Shown: positions 18,197-26,488, counted from the stretch's first letter. The stretch: 64,000 bases of DNA from Pseudomonas crudilactis (GCF_013433315.1 NZ_WXVV01000016.1:102170-166169), one strand, 5' to 3'. Numbers and translations are program-made. The notes: generated by a model from the sequence alone, not told the origin.

Positions 18197-18382
18197 ATGG
18201 CAAAAATCCAAGGCATCACCGACATGTTGGGCATCTTTCCTTGCCTGGGCAGCGGCCGCAAAAGACGCCGACTCAGCTCCGACGAGCTGAAACTGGTGGA
18301 GCGTTATCGAGAGCTTTCAGAAGGGGACCGGATTGCGATGCGCTATCTGGTGGATGCGATGCGGAGTGTTTCGCGGTTTTAA
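18197..18382 (+). CDS. Small hypothetical protein, 61 aa
   Basis: I do not recognise a family function. The product is basic in its middle (GRKRRRLSSDELKLVERYRELSEGDRIAMRYLVDAM), with a predicted amphipathic helix rich in E/R and no signal peptide. The sequence looks coding, with an AGAAGGACA ribosome site about 8 bases before the ATG. Its stop overlaps the stop of the convergent gene at 18379 through a shared TTAA. Confidence 0.6.
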   Translation: MAKIQGITDMLGIFPCLGSGRKRRRLSSDELKLVERYRELSEGDRIAMRYLVDAMRSVSRF

Positions 18383-18585
18383 CGCTGGGGTGGGCACCGT
18401 GAAAGCCATTGGGCTTTTACGGTGGCCAGGTCAATCAAATTGCCTGCGTCGGCATCGGTGATGCCGACGTGAATGGCTTTCTGAAGCTCGGCACTGTCGT
18501 TTAGTTTCAGGTAAGAGATCGCAAAGCTTTCATCACAGGGAATCACTTCCTCAATCTGAGGAAATTTGAGAACAGTTCTACTCAT
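18379..18585 (-). CDS. Small hypothetical protein, 68 aa, antitoxin-like C-terminus
   Basis: The family is not firmly recognised. The C-terminal half (ELQKAIHVGITDADAGNLIDLATVKAQWL) loosely follows the pattern of ParD/CopG-type antitoxin tails, in which A-x-x-x-G-x-x-D-x-x-A-G is followed by an acidic helix. No toxin gene is adjacent, and the match is by eye only. Codon use is more AT-rich than the neighbouring housekeeping genes, consistent with an accessory origin. The ribosome site is weak. Confidence 0.45.
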   Translation of the reverse strand: MSRTVLKFPQIEEVIPCDESFAISYLKLNDSAELQKAIHVGITDADAGNLIDLATVKAQWLSRCPPQR

Positions 18586-18616
18586 CTGAATTCAACTCGC
18601 TAGAGGTGACACGCTA

Positions 18617-18660
18617 AACCTGTGGCGAGGGAGCTAGCTTCCTCGCCACAGGTTTTTTGT
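18617..18660 (+). terminator. Long hairpin with T tract
   Basis: AACCTGTGGCGAGGAAGC-type arms (CCTGTGGCGAGG / CCTCGCCACAGG) form a stem of at least 12 bp around GAGCTAGCTT, followed by TTTTTTG. It resembles the dispersed TGTGGCGAGGGAGC Pseudomonas repeat and could terminate plus-strand transcription. Confidence 0.65.
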
Positions 18661-18670
18661 TCACTGGAGT

Positions 18671-19183
18671 TTAGCGACAAGTCCCCTGAACCGGATACGG
18701 CCGCTGGCCGTGCATCAACTCTGGTACATCCCGCCATTTGACCCACGCCTGCTGCTGCCAGTGCAGCAGTGGCACGGTGACGCCTGCCCAGTGCATCGAA
18801 CGCAGACTTGGGTGGTTTTCCACTGGACTTGAATGGGTTTCACGCAGCATCGGGATGACTTCATGGCTCAACCACTGGCGCAGGTGACGGTTTTCCGGGA
18901 CGAAGTGATGGACGAGCAGGGCGAACAGGCCGGACTCGCTGACCATCGCGCAATCGATGATTTCGCCGTCCCGACGCAGAAGGACATGGCGACGCTGGTC
19001 GGGATCGAGTTTCATGGTGAGGCGCTCGTTTAGCGGATAGCCCATCAGGCGACCGAGATCTTGCACGCAGAACCAGGCTTCGTGGTCTTGCATGAAGGTG
19101 TGGAGGAAGCGGTTGTGGCGGGTGAAGATGGTGGGGGTGAAGAAAGCGGAGGTTTCAGAAGGAATTTGTACGTGGTTAGGCAT
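18671..19183 (-). CDS. BRO-N domain (phage antirepressor-like) protein
   Basis: The 170-residue protein carries a BRO family N-terminal domain over about residues 12-112. The signatures are HEAWFCVQDLGRLMGYPLNERLTMKLD, CAMVSESGLFALLVHHF and RHLRQWLSHEVIPMLRE. In phages such domains act as DNA-binding antirepressors. The remaining 50 residues (rich in W, H and P) match no family I know. GGAG lies 8 bases before the ATG. No integrase, repressor or structural phage gene lies nearby, so it appears to be an orphan. Its leader is unusually structured (see 19195-19336). Confidence 0.8.
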   Translation of the reverse strand: MPNHVQIPSETSAFFTPTIFTRHNRFLHTFMQDHEAWFCVQDLGRLMGYPLNERLTMKLDPDQRRHVLLRRDGEIIDCAMVSESGLFALLVHHFVPENRHLRQWLSHEVIPMLRETHSSPVENHPSLRSMHWAGVTVPLLHWQQQAWVKWRDVPELMHGQRPYPVQGTCR

Positions 19184-19194
19184 TTTTCGACTCC

Positions 19195-19336
19195 AATATT
19201 GAGAATAGAGCCGCCACTCAAATGAGTGCGGTCACGCCGTTTTGATATTTACTCCGGCTCCGACACCGGGCCGCTGATTTCGCTGCCGAGAGAAAGCCTA
19301 TCGGCTAGCAACCTACGACGCCAAGTCGGCTCTATC
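19195..19336 (-). ncRNA. Structured 5' leader of the BRO-N gene; C4-antisense-like candidate
   Basis: Read on the minus strand, a 5' segment ATAGAGCCG (19327-19335) is perfectly complementary to CGGCTCTAT (19205-19213), which lies about 10 bases before the GGAG ribosome site. Between them are AGCC-GATA-GGCT, and a CCGC-ACTCA hairpin with AA loop (about 19211-19231) that competes with the long-range helix. Phage C4 antisense RNA controls antirepressor genes through just such a segment complementary to the region near the antirepressor ribosome site. The resemblance is by arrangement; I could not run a covariance model. Confidence 0.5.
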
Positions 19337-19560
19337 GACACCTACTGTAGGAAAGCGAGCTTGTTTCTGAAGGCGGTATCTGTAGGAAATGCCTGATTTT
19401 GTAGTGTCGGCAGCAACCGACCGCCCAAGCTGTAGTTTTTCCTTTATCTATTTGGGTCCACGGAATGAACCGCATGAGTGCCATCAGGGCTAAGAGGTCG
19501 AGGCCTGCAATCCGGTAAAAATAATCCTGCGATAAGCGGAGGTTGCAGATATCTCGATCA
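19337..19560. other. Non-coding spacer upstream of the BRO-N leader and toxin-antitoxin operon
   Basis: No reading frame with coding character is seen. CTGTAGGAAA occurs twice (about 19344 and 19380). The base composition is less GC-rich than the flanking core genes. Divergent promoters must lie here. Confidence 0.4.
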
Positions 19561-19596
19561 AGTAATACGTTGTTCCATTGAGTAATACTTTAGGGG
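19561..19596 (+). promoter_or_regulatory. Probable operator and ribosome site of the toxin-antitoxin operon
   Basis: AGTAATAC occurs twice (19561-19568 and 19581-19588), exactly 20 bases apart, directly before the AGGGG ribosome site. Two helical turns of spacing fit binding of an AbrB-fold antitoxin dimer for autoregulation; this is inference. Confidence 0.5.
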
Positions 19597-19602
19597 TATG
19601 AC

Positions 19603-19848
19603 ATGTCGACGACCATGACCAGCAAGGGGCAAGTCACAATCCCCAAGCCAATTCGTGATGCTTTGCATCTTACGCCGGGCTCGGCCATTGAGTTCAGCGT
19701 CAACGATCATGGCGAAGTGGTTCTGCATAGTGCTAAGCGCGAATCGGGAAAAGCGCGAACTCCTGATCGATTTGATGCCGTAAGGGGCAAAGCCGATATC
19801 AAATGGCGAACCGATGATTTGATGGCCTTGCTCCGAGGGGATGATTGA
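19603..19848 (+). CDS. AbrB/MazE-type antitoxin (SpoVT-AbrB fold)
   Basis: The 81-residue protein begins MTSKGQVTIPKPIRDALHLTPGSAIEFSV, the swapped-hairpin AbrB DNA-binding signature found in VapB/MazE-class antitoxins. The tail (about 50-81) is charged and would wrap the toxin. AGGGG lies 6 bases upstream. Its TGA overlaps the ATG of the toxin by one base, so translation is coupled. Confidence 0.88.
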   Translation: MSTTMTSKGQVTIPKPIRDALHLTPGSAIEFSVNDHGEVVLHSAKRESGKARTPDRFDAVRGKADIKWRTDDLMALLRGDD

Positions 19849-20249
19849 TGGTGCTGGTCGATACGAATGTGTTGATTGATGTGCTCGAAGACGATCCGGT
19901 CTGGGCCGATTGGTCGATTCAGCAACTTCGTGCTCAATCACTGATCCATGAGTTAGCCATCAACCCGATAGTTTATGCAGAGCTATCACAGACATTTTCG
20001 ACGTTTGAGGCATTGGACGGAGTAGTGAGTCAACTGGGATTGGTCATGCAGGAGATTCCTAGACCCGCACTGTTTTTAGCTGGTAAGGCCTTCGTGAAGT
20101 ATCGGAAGGTTGGCGGTGGAAAGCATAATGTTCTGGCGGATTTTTTCATCGGAGCACATGCGGCCGTAAAAAAATTACCCTTGTTGACGAGAGACTCCAA
20201 GCGTTACCGCACTTATTTCCCTTCAGTCGAATTGATAACGCCGTCCTGA
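19848..20249 (+). CDS. PIN-domain toxin (VapC-like ribonuclease)
   Basis: The 133-residue PIN protein keeps the four acidic residues expected to bind Mg2+: D in LVDTNVLIDVL, E in PIVYAELSQTF, D in NVLADFFIGAHA, and D in LLTRDSKRYRTYFP. VapC toxins cleave tRNA or rRNA until bound by their antitoxin. ATG at 19848 overlaps the antitoxin stop; an in-frame TTG at 19845 is the alternative. The target RNA is unknown. Confidence 0.88.
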   Translation: MVLVDTNVLIDVLEDDPVWADWSIQQLRAQSLIHELAINPIVYAELSQTFSTFEALDGVVSQLGLVMQEIPRPALFLAGKAFVKYRKVGGGKHNVLADFFIGAHAAVKKLPLLTRDSKRYRTYFPSVELITPS

Positions 20250-20283
20250 GCTTATGGATTGCTACACGACGTGCGGTCTCGCA

Positions 20284-20325
20284 AATCGCCCCGGTTACAA
20301 TGAACCTACCGGGGCGATTCTGCTT
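20284..20325. terminator. Bidirectional terminator between PIN toxin and APC permease
   Basis: AATCGCCCCGGT (20284-20295) and ACCGGGGCGATT (20308-20319) form a perfect 12-bp stem with a 12-base loop, followed by CTGCTTT on the plus strand. It lies between convergent genes. Confidence 0.75.
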
Positions 20326-21809
20326 TAGCGACTCACCTTCCACGCATCCCCAGCCGGCGCCTTGCCATGGTCATACGGCTTGCCAATCCACATATAAACC
20401 AAGCCCAAGCCAATCACGATGGCCGTGCTCAACACCATCGCATAGTTCACGTACCAAGCCGCATCCGGCGTACGTGGCCAGGCCATGTTGATGATTGCGC
20501 CAACGCCATACACCAGCGCGCCGATGTTCACCGGCCAGCCCCAGGCGCCGAGGGTGAATTTGCCGCTCGGTTTCCAGCCTTTGCTGCGGGCGTACAGCGC
20601 GGCCAGCACGATCATCTGGAATGCGAGGTAGATGCCGATGGCGGCGAAGCTGACGATGGTGGCGACGGCGTCTTGCAAGAAGAAGCCGAGGGCGATGATC
20701 AGCGCGGGCAGGACGCCGGACACGAACAGTGCGGCAACCGGTACTTGGGTGGTAGGAGAAATCTTTTTCAGCAGTCGGCTGCCGATGACCATTTCATCGC
20801 GAGCGTAGGAGTACAACAGACGACTCGCCGCGGCTTGCAGGCTGATGACGCAGGAGATGAAGGAAATCATCACCACGCCCATCACCACTTTCGAACCGAC
20901 CGGGCCGAAGGCGTTGTTGAGGATGGTGGTGACCGGGTCTTTGTCGGTGCCGTTAATCACCGCTTGCATGTCCGGCACAGCGAGGATCAGCGCCAGGCAG
21001 GCGAACATTGCTGCGATGCCGCCGATGTAGATGGTCATGCGCATGGCCACCGGGATTTTTGCGCTCGGGTTCGGGGTTTCTTCAGCGACGTCGCCGCAGG
21101 CCTCGAAGCCGTAGTAGAGGAACATCCCCGCCAGCGATGCGGTGAGGAAGGCCGGCAGGTACGAGCCGTCGACGCTGATGTCGAAGGTGTTGAACAGCAC
21201 GCTGAGCGGTTGATGGCGTTCGAATACCAGCAGGTACACGCCGACGATCACCGCGCCCACCAGTTCGCAGAGAAAACCGAACATGGCGATGCGCGCCAGC
21301 ACTTTGGTGCCGCTGAGGTTGACCAGTGTGGCGAACAGGGTCAGCACCAGGGCGATGACGATGTTGGTGTTGTTGCTCGGTTCAAAACCGAGCATCGCGG
21401 CCAGGTACGGGCCAGCGCCGACGGCAACTGCAGCAATGGTTACGCAGAGGGCGATGGAGTAGATCCAGCCGACCATCCATGCCCATTTTTTACCGACCAA
21501 TCGGCGTGCCCACGGGTAAACGCCGCCGGAAATCGGGAACTGTGAAACCACTTCGCCGAAGATCAGGCACACCAGCAACTGGCCGCACCCGACCAGCAAG
21601 TAGGCCCAGAACATCGGTGGGCCGCCAGCGGCGAGGCACAGGCCGAAGAGGGTATAAACCCCTACGACCGGTGACAGATAAGTGAAGCCCAAAGCGAAGT
21701 TTTCCCACAGGCTCATGCTGCGGTTGAAGTTCGAGGTGTAGCCCAGTTTGCGCAGTTGTTCGGCATCGCTGTCGGCGACGGCTGCGGCGAGATCGGGTGA
21801 GGAACTCAT
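20325..21809 (-). CDS. APC-superfamily amino acid/GABA permease
   Basis: The 494-residue protein has about twelve hydrophobic helices and the APC motif around NFALGFTYLSPVVGVYTLFG (TM1) and FPISGGVYPWARRLVG, typical of the amino acid/choline/GABA transporter (ACT) branch. It imports amines or amino acids by ion coupling. It is the last gene of the minus-strand polyamine/GABA-type block, about 175 bases after the PatD-like dehydrogenase, so GABA or putrescine-related substrates are plausible but not shown. Confidence 0.85.
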   Translation of the reverse strand: MSSSPDLAAAVADSDAEQLRKLGYTSNFNRSMSLWENFALGFTYLSPVVGVYTLFGLCLAAGGPPMFWAYLLVGCGQLLVCLIFGEVVSQFPISGGVYPWARRLVGKKWAWMVGWIYSIALCVTIAAVAVGAGPYLAAMLGFEPSNNTNIVIALVLTLFATLVNLSGTKVLARIAMFGFLCELVGAVIVGVYLLVFERHQPLSVLFNTFDISVDGSYLPAFLTASLAGMFLYYGFEACGDVAEETPNPSAKIPVAMRMTIYIGGIAAMFACLALILAVPDMQAVINGTDKDPVTTILNNAFGPVGSKVVMGVVMISFISCVISLQAAASRLLYSYARDEMVIGSRLLKKISPTTQVPVAALFVSGVLPALIIALGFFLQDAVATIVSFAAIGIYLAFQMIVLAALYARSKGWKPSGKFTLGAWGWPVNIGALVYGVGAIINMAWPRTPDAAWYVNYAMVLSTAIVIGLGLVYMWIGKPYDHGKAPAGDAWKVSR

Positions 21810-21950
21810 GTGTGTTTGCTCCGTGAAATCGGCAGATTTCGGATGGCCGAGGCCGTGGCGGGGCCATGCAGGCGCCGCCCGGGTCGGTAGTTATTGTTTT
21901 GGGATCCTGGTGGTGCGTAATGCCGGTTTCCTTCCTGAAACCGGGGTGAC

Positions 21951-21975
21951 GCCTTCGCGAGCAGGCTCGCGAAGC
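21951..21975. repeat. Single REP palindrome
   Basis: GCCTTCGCGAGCAGGCTCGCGAAGC is one self-complementary REP unit between the permease and dehydrogenase genes, without an inverted partner. Confidence 0.7.
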
Positions 21976-21985
21976 TTGTAAAGGC

Positions 21986-23410
21986 TTAGTGCTTGAACAT
22001 CACATGCCGAACCGTGGTGTAGTCCTCCAGCCCATACATGGACATGTCCTTGCCGTAACCGGACAATTTCTGACCGCCATGGGGCATTTCGCTGACAAGC
22101 ATGAAGTGCGTATTCACCCATGTGCAGCCGTACTGCAAACGCGCCGACATGCGATGCGCGCGTCCTACATCCGCTGTCCACACGGAGGACGCCAGGCCGT
22201 AGTCCGAATCGTTGGCCCATTCCAGTGCCTGTGCTTCATCAGTGAACTTTGTCACTGAAACCACCGGCCCAAACACTTCGCGACGAACGATCTCGTCGTC
22301 CTGCTGGGCATCGGCCAGCACGGTCGGTTCAAAGAAGAAGCCGTTACCGTCAACAGCCTTGCCGCCAGTGATCAAACGAATGTGCGACTGCGCCACGGCA
22401 CGCTCGACAAACCCGGCCACACGGTCGCGATGTTGCGCGGTGATCAGCGGCCCGAGTTCAGTCGACGGATCATCCTGCAAGCCGTACTTGATGCTGCTGA
22501 CCGCCGCGCCAAGCTTCTCGACGAACTTGTCGTAGATGCCCTGCTGCGCGTAGATCCGGCACGCGGCGGTGCAGTCCTGCCCGGCGTTGTAGAAACCAAA
22601 GGTACGAATGCCTTCCACCGCCGCATCGATATCGGCGTCGTCGAAGATGATCACCGGCGCCTTGCCGCCCAGTTCCATGTGCATGCGTTTGACGCAGTCG
22701 GCAGTGCTGGAAATGATGTTGGCGCCTGTGGCGATGGAGCCGGTCAGCGAAACCATGCGCACTTTCGGGTGAGTAACCAATGGGCTGCCAACGGTAGGAC
22801 CGCGGCCAAACACCAGATTGAGTACACCGGCCGGGAAGATTTCCGACGCCAGTTCGGCCAGACGCAACGCGGTCAGCGGGGTTTGTTCCGACGGCTTGAG
22901 CACCACGGTATTACCGGCCGCCAGCGCCGGGGCGATTTTCCAGGCGACCATCATCAGCGGGTAGTTCCACGGCGCGATGGAGGCGATCACGCCGACCGGG
23001 TCGCGGCGGATCATCGAGGTGTGGCCGGGCAGGTATTCGCCACCGGCCGAACCGCTCATGCAACGGCTGGCGCCGGCGAAGAAACGGAACACGTCGGCGA
23101 TCGCCGGAATCTCGTCGTTGAGCGCGGCGGTGTAGGGTTTGCCGCAGTTATCGGATTCGAGTTTGGCCAGCTCTTCGCCGTGGGCTTCGATGGCGTCGGC
23201 GAGTTTGAGCAGCAACAGCGAGCGGTCTTTTGGCGCGGTTTGCGACCAGTCGGCGAAGGCGTTGTCGGCAGCGCGCACGGCGGCATCGACCTGGGCTTCG
23301 CTGGCTTCGTTGATTTCTACCAGGACTTCGCCGAGCGAGGGATTGAGCACTGGTTGCGCCGGGCCTTCACCGTTGACCAGTTGGCCGTTGATCAGGAGTT
23401 TGGTTTGCAT
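21986..23410 (-). CDS. patD: Gamma-aminobutyraldehyde dehydrogenase (PatD/YdcW-like)
   Basis: This NAD-dependent dehydrogenase would oxidise 4-aminobutanal, from putrescine, to GABA. Its 474-residue length equals that of E. coli PatD (YdcW), which also follows ydcSTUV. The catalytic Cys is in NAGQDCTAACRIYAQ, the general-base Glu is in MHMELGGKAPV, and the cofactor region is GVIASIAPWNYPLMMVAWKIAP and LTGSIATG. The two Cys/Ala-rich residues after the nucleophile match this clade. A REP doublet separates it from the upstream permease gene. Confidence 0.85.
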   Translation of the reverse strand: MQTKLLINGQLVNGEGPAQPVLNPSLGEVLVEINEASEAQVDAAVRAADNAFADWSQTAPKDRSLLLLKLADAIEAHGEELAKLESDNCGKPYTAALNDEIPAIADVFRFFAGASRCMSGSAGGEYLPGHTSMIRRDPVGVIASIAPWNYPLMMVAWKIAPALAAGNTVVLKPSEQTPLTALRLAELASEIFPAGVLNLVFGRGPTVGSPLVTHPKVRMVSLTGSIATGANIISSTADCVKRMHMELGGKAPVIIFDDADIDAAVEGIRTFGFYNAGQDCTAACRIYAQQGIYDKFVEKLGAAVSSIKYGLQDDPSTELGPLITAQHRDRVAGFVERAVAQSHIRLITGGKAVDGNGFFFEPTVLADAQQDDEIVRREVFGPVVSVTKFTDEAQALEWANDSDYGLASSVWTADVGRAHRMSARLQYGCTWVNTHFMLVSEMPHGGQKLSGYGKDMSMYGLEDYTTVRHVMFKH

Positions 23411-23458
23411 GGTTTTGTCCTCTTTGCAGCAATTGTTATTTTTCTGAAGAAACCGAAA

Positions 23459-23555
23459 CCCTGTGGGAGCGAGCTTGCTCGCGAAGGCGGTGTGTCAGTC
23501 GACATCAATGTTGAATGTCATGGCCTCTTCGCGAGCAAGCTCGCTCCCACAGGGG
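23459..23555. repeat. REP doublet (REPIN)
   Basis: CTGTGGGAGCGAGCTTGCTCGCGAAGGCGG and its inverted partner lie within the minus-strand gene cluster, between ydcV and patD. Such an element can stabilise the upstream mRNA or lower downstream expression. Confidence 0.85.
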
Positions 23556-23577
23556 AAAGTGGATATCGGTTGAATAT

Positions 23578-24402
23578 TTATTTGCCGCCGCTGCCGGCGA
23601 CGCTTTCGCCACCACGCGTCAGGTAATACGCGCCGAGAATCGGCAGCATGGTCACCATCATCACCAGCATCGCGACGACATTGGTCACTGGCACATCCCG
23701 TGGTCGGCTCAGTTGATTGAGCAGCCACAACGGCAACGTGCGTTCATGCCCGGCGGTAAACGTGGTGACGATGATCTCGTCGAACGACAGCGCAAACGCC
23801 AACATGCCGCCGGCCAGCAACGCCGAGCCGAGGTTGGGCAGAATGATGTAGCGAAAGGTCTGCCAGCCATCGGCTCCGAGATCCATTGAGGCCTCGATCA
23901 AACTGTGCGAAGTACGGCGCAGGCGGGCGATGACGTTGTTGTAGACGATCACCACGCAGAAGGTCGCGTGGCCGACGATGATGGTGAACATCCCCGGCTC
24001 GATGCCCAGCGTTTTGAACGTCGCCAGCAGCGCGATCCCGGTGATGATCCCCGGCAACGCAATCGGCAAAATCAGCATCAGTGAAATGCCCTGTTTGCCG
24101 AAGAATTCCCGGCGGTATAACGCGGCCGATGCGAGCGTGCCGAGCACCATCGCAATCAATGTGGCGATGGCTGCGATCTGCAATGAAAGCTTGATCGACT
24201 CCAGAACATCCGGCCGCAAAAACGCCACGCTGAACCAGTGCAATGTGAAGCCCTTCGGCGGAAAACTGAACGCAGCTTCCTCGGTGTTGAAGGCGTAAAG
24301 AAAGATGATCAGGATCGGGAAGTGCAGAAACACCAACCCGCCCCAGGCAGCGATTTTCAGGCCTAGAGAGGCATGCCCTTGTGATGAAGAGTCAGAGCGC
24401 AT
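23578..24402 (-). CDS. ydcV: ABC transporter permease, spermidine/putrescine type (YdcV/PotC-like)
   Basis: The 274-residue inner-membrane permease has six predicted helices and the binding-protein-dependent transport motif (SLIEASMDLGADGWQTFRYIILPNLG, the EAA loop that contacts the ATPase). It pairs with the ydcU-like permease, whose 3' end it overlaps by 11 bases. Homology class is secure; the exact substrate is inferred from the neighbouring dehydrogenase. Confidence 0.85.
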   Translation of the reverse strand: MRSDSSSQGHASLGLKIAAWGGLVFLHFPILIIFLYAFNTEEAAFSFPPKGFTLHWFSVAFLRPDVLESIKLSLQIAAIATLIAMVLGTLASAALYRREFFGKQGISLMLILPIALPGIITGIALLATFKTLGIEPGMFTIIVGHATFCVVIVYNNVIARLRRTSHSLIEASMDLGADGWQTFRYIILPNLGSALLAGGMLAFALSFDEIIVTTFTAGHERTLPLWLLNQLSRPRDVPVTNVVAMLVMMVTMLPILGAYYLTRGGESVAGSGGK

Positions 24403-25327
24403 CGAAAGCCCCCAGTCGTTTGACGATGGACAGGTAAACCGCGATCAACACAATCGGCACCAGCGTGAACGCCGCCGCCATCGGCATATTGCCGATCGCA
24501 CCTTGCTGCGCGTAGACCATGCTGCCGACGAAGTAGCCCGGCGGCCCGACCAGTTGCGGCACGATGAAGTCGCCCAAGGTCAGCGAAAACGTGAAGATCG
24601 AACCGGCGGCAATGCCCGGAATCGACAGCGGCAAAATCACCTGCATAAAGGTCTGACGCGGCTTCGCGCCCAAGTCGGCAGAGGCCTGCAACAGCGACGG
24701 CGGCAGACGTTCCAGCGACGCCTGAATCGGCAGAATCATGAACGGCAGCCAGATATAGACAAACACCATGAACCGCCCCAGATGCGAGGTCGACAAGGTG
24801 CTGCCGCCCACCCCGGGAATCCCCAGAATGAACTGCAACACCGGCTCCAATCCAAGGTGCTGCACAAACCATTGCGCCACGCCGCCCTTGGCCAACAGCA
24901 ACGTCCACGCATAGGCCTTGACGATGTAACTGGCCCACATCGGCATCATCACCGCGATGTAGAAAAACGCCTTGGTCTTGCCCGTGGTGTAGCGCGCCAT
25001 GTAATAGGCGATCGGGAACGCGACGATGGCGCTGGCGATCGACACGACGATGGCCATGCTCAGCGTGCGCAGGATGATGTCGAAGTTCGACGGTTGAAAC
25101 AGCGCGGCAAAATTCGCCAGGGTCAGGTCAGGGGTGACCGCCATGGTGAAGTCGTCGAAGGTGTAGAAACCCTGCCACAACAGCACCAGCAGCGAGCCGA
25201 GATAAATCGCGCCAAACCACAGCAGCGGCGGCACCAGCAGCATCGACAGATACAGGTTCGGCTTGCGGTAGAGCAGGTTGGAAAACCGGCGCAACGGCGG
25301 CGATGCAGTCATCGCGAGCGTGCTCAT
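24392..25327 (-). CDS. ydcU: ABC transporter permease, spermidine/putrescine type (YdcU/PotB-like)
   Basis: The product is 311 residues, close to E. coli YdcU (313). It has six predicted membrane helices plus an N-terminal extension, and the EAA loop ASADLGAKPRQTFMQVILPLSIPG. It starts 1 base after the ATPase stop and overlaps ydcV, a tightly coupled operon. Confidence 0.85.
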   Translation of the reverse strand: MSTLAMTASPPLRRFSNLLYRKPNLYLSMLLVPPLLWFGAIYLGSLLVLLWQGFYTFDDFTMAVTPDLTLANFAALFQPSNFDIILRTLSMAIVVSIASAIVAFPIAYYMARYTTGKTKAFFYIAVMMPMWASYIVKAYAWTLLLAKGGVAQWFVQHLGLEPVLQFILGIPGVGGSTLSTSHLGRFMVFVYIWLPFMILPIQASLERLPPSLLQASADLGAKPRQTFMQVILPLSIPGIAAGSIFTFSLTLGDFIVPQLVGPPGYFVGSMVYAQQGAIGNMPMAAAFTLVPIVLIAVYLSIVKRLGAFDAL

Positions 25328-25328
25328 G

Positions 25329-26366
25329 TCACACCCCGCTCGTCACGGTGTCGTGCAACGGGATCATCGCTTCCCGCGCCCAACGCGCGCTCAGGCGCTG
25401 GCCGGTCTGATGCTGTGCGCTGCTGTCTATCCACTGATTGTTGGCGTGGCTGATGCTCAGGGTCTGGCCGTTTTCCAGCTTCAATTCATAACGGGTGGCG
25501 CTGCCCTGGTACTGGATGTCGTGGAGCAGGCCGCTGACTTCGATTTCGTGGCTGGCCAGCGGACCTTCGGCGAAACGCACGTGTTCAGGGCGGATCGAAA
25601 ACGGCTGCGGATGGCCGCTGATTTCACGGGCCAGATCGCCGCGAATCACGTTCGAGGTGCCGACGAATTCAGCCACGAATGTAGTGGTCGGTTTCATGTA
25701 CAGATTGCGCGGCGTGTCGACCTGTTCGATGCGGCCCTTGTTGAATACGGCGACGCGATCGGACATCGACAGCGCTTCGGTTTGATCGTGGGTGACGAAG
25801 ATGAAGGTGATGCCGAGTTGGCGTTGCAGCTTCTTCAATTCGCTTTGCATCTGTTCGCGCAATTTCAAATCGAGGGCGCCCAAAGGCTCATCAAGCAACA
25901 GCACGCGCGGACGATTGACCAAGGCGCGGGCGAGGGCCACACGCTGGCGCTGACCGCCGGACAATTGCACCGGTTTGCGCGCGCCATAACCGCCGAGGGC
26001 GACCATGTCCAAGGCTTCTTCGGCGCGTTTATGGCGCTCGGTTTTGCCGACGCCTTTGACCTTCAAGCCGTAGGCGACGTTGTCGAGGACGTTCATGTGC
26101 GGGAACAGCGCGTAATCCTGAAACACTGTGTTGACGTCGCGTTGATACGGCGGCAAACCGGCCGCTTCAGCACCGTGGATGCGGATCGAGCCGGTGCTCG
26201 GTTGTTCGAACCCGGCGATCAGGCGCAGGCAGGTGGTTTTGCCCGAGCCGGAAGGGCCGAGCATGGAAAAGAACTCGCCGTCCTCGATATCGATGGAAAC
26301 CCGGTCAACGGCCTTCACGTCGCCGAACTGCCGGGAAACGTTGGTGAACTGGACTGCAAGCGTCAT
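25329..26366 (-). CDS. ydcT: ABC transporter ATP-binding protein (YdcT/PotA-like)
   Basis: The 345-residue ATPase has Walker A GPSGSGKTT (about residues 35-43), Q-loop, signature LSGGQRQRVALARAL, Walker B RVLLLDEPLGALD and switch His in FVTHDQTEALSMSD. A C-terminal TOBE-type domain covers about 270-345. ATG at 26366 with GGAG upstream is chosen; an in-frame TTG lies five codons before. It powers the YdcU/YdcV channel. Confidence 0.9.
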   Translation of the reverse strand: MTLAVQFTNVSRQFGDVKAVDRVSIDIEDGEFFSMLGPSGSGKTTCLRLIAGFEQPSTGSIRIHGAEAAGLPPYQRDVNTVFQDYALFPHMNVLDNVAYGLKVKGVGKTERHKRAEEALDMVALGGYGARKPVQLSGGQRQRVALARALVNRPRVLLLDEPLGALDLKLREQMQSELKKLQRQLGITFIFVTHDQTEALSMSDRVAVFNKGRIEQVDTPRNLYMKPTTTFVAEFVGTSNVIRGDLAREISGHPQPFSIRPEHVRFAEGPLASHEIEVSGLLHDIQYQGSATRYELKLENGQTLSISHANNQWIDSSAQHQTGQRLSARWAREAMIPLHDTVTSGV

Positions 26367-26488
26367 GGTGCGGTGCTCCAAAAAGGCGAAGGCCGTCGCA
26401 GCGGCCCTGCCTGGACTTCTGAAAAATCTGAATCGTTTTACGGTTTGCTTGGCTCACACATTCGGCGGACGAGATGCGATCCGCTTTT

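Noticed and set aside
18197..20249. Prophage or integrated island
   Set aside because: There is an antirepressor-like gene and a toxin-antitoxin pair, but no integrase, att duplication, tRNA gene or structural phage gene.
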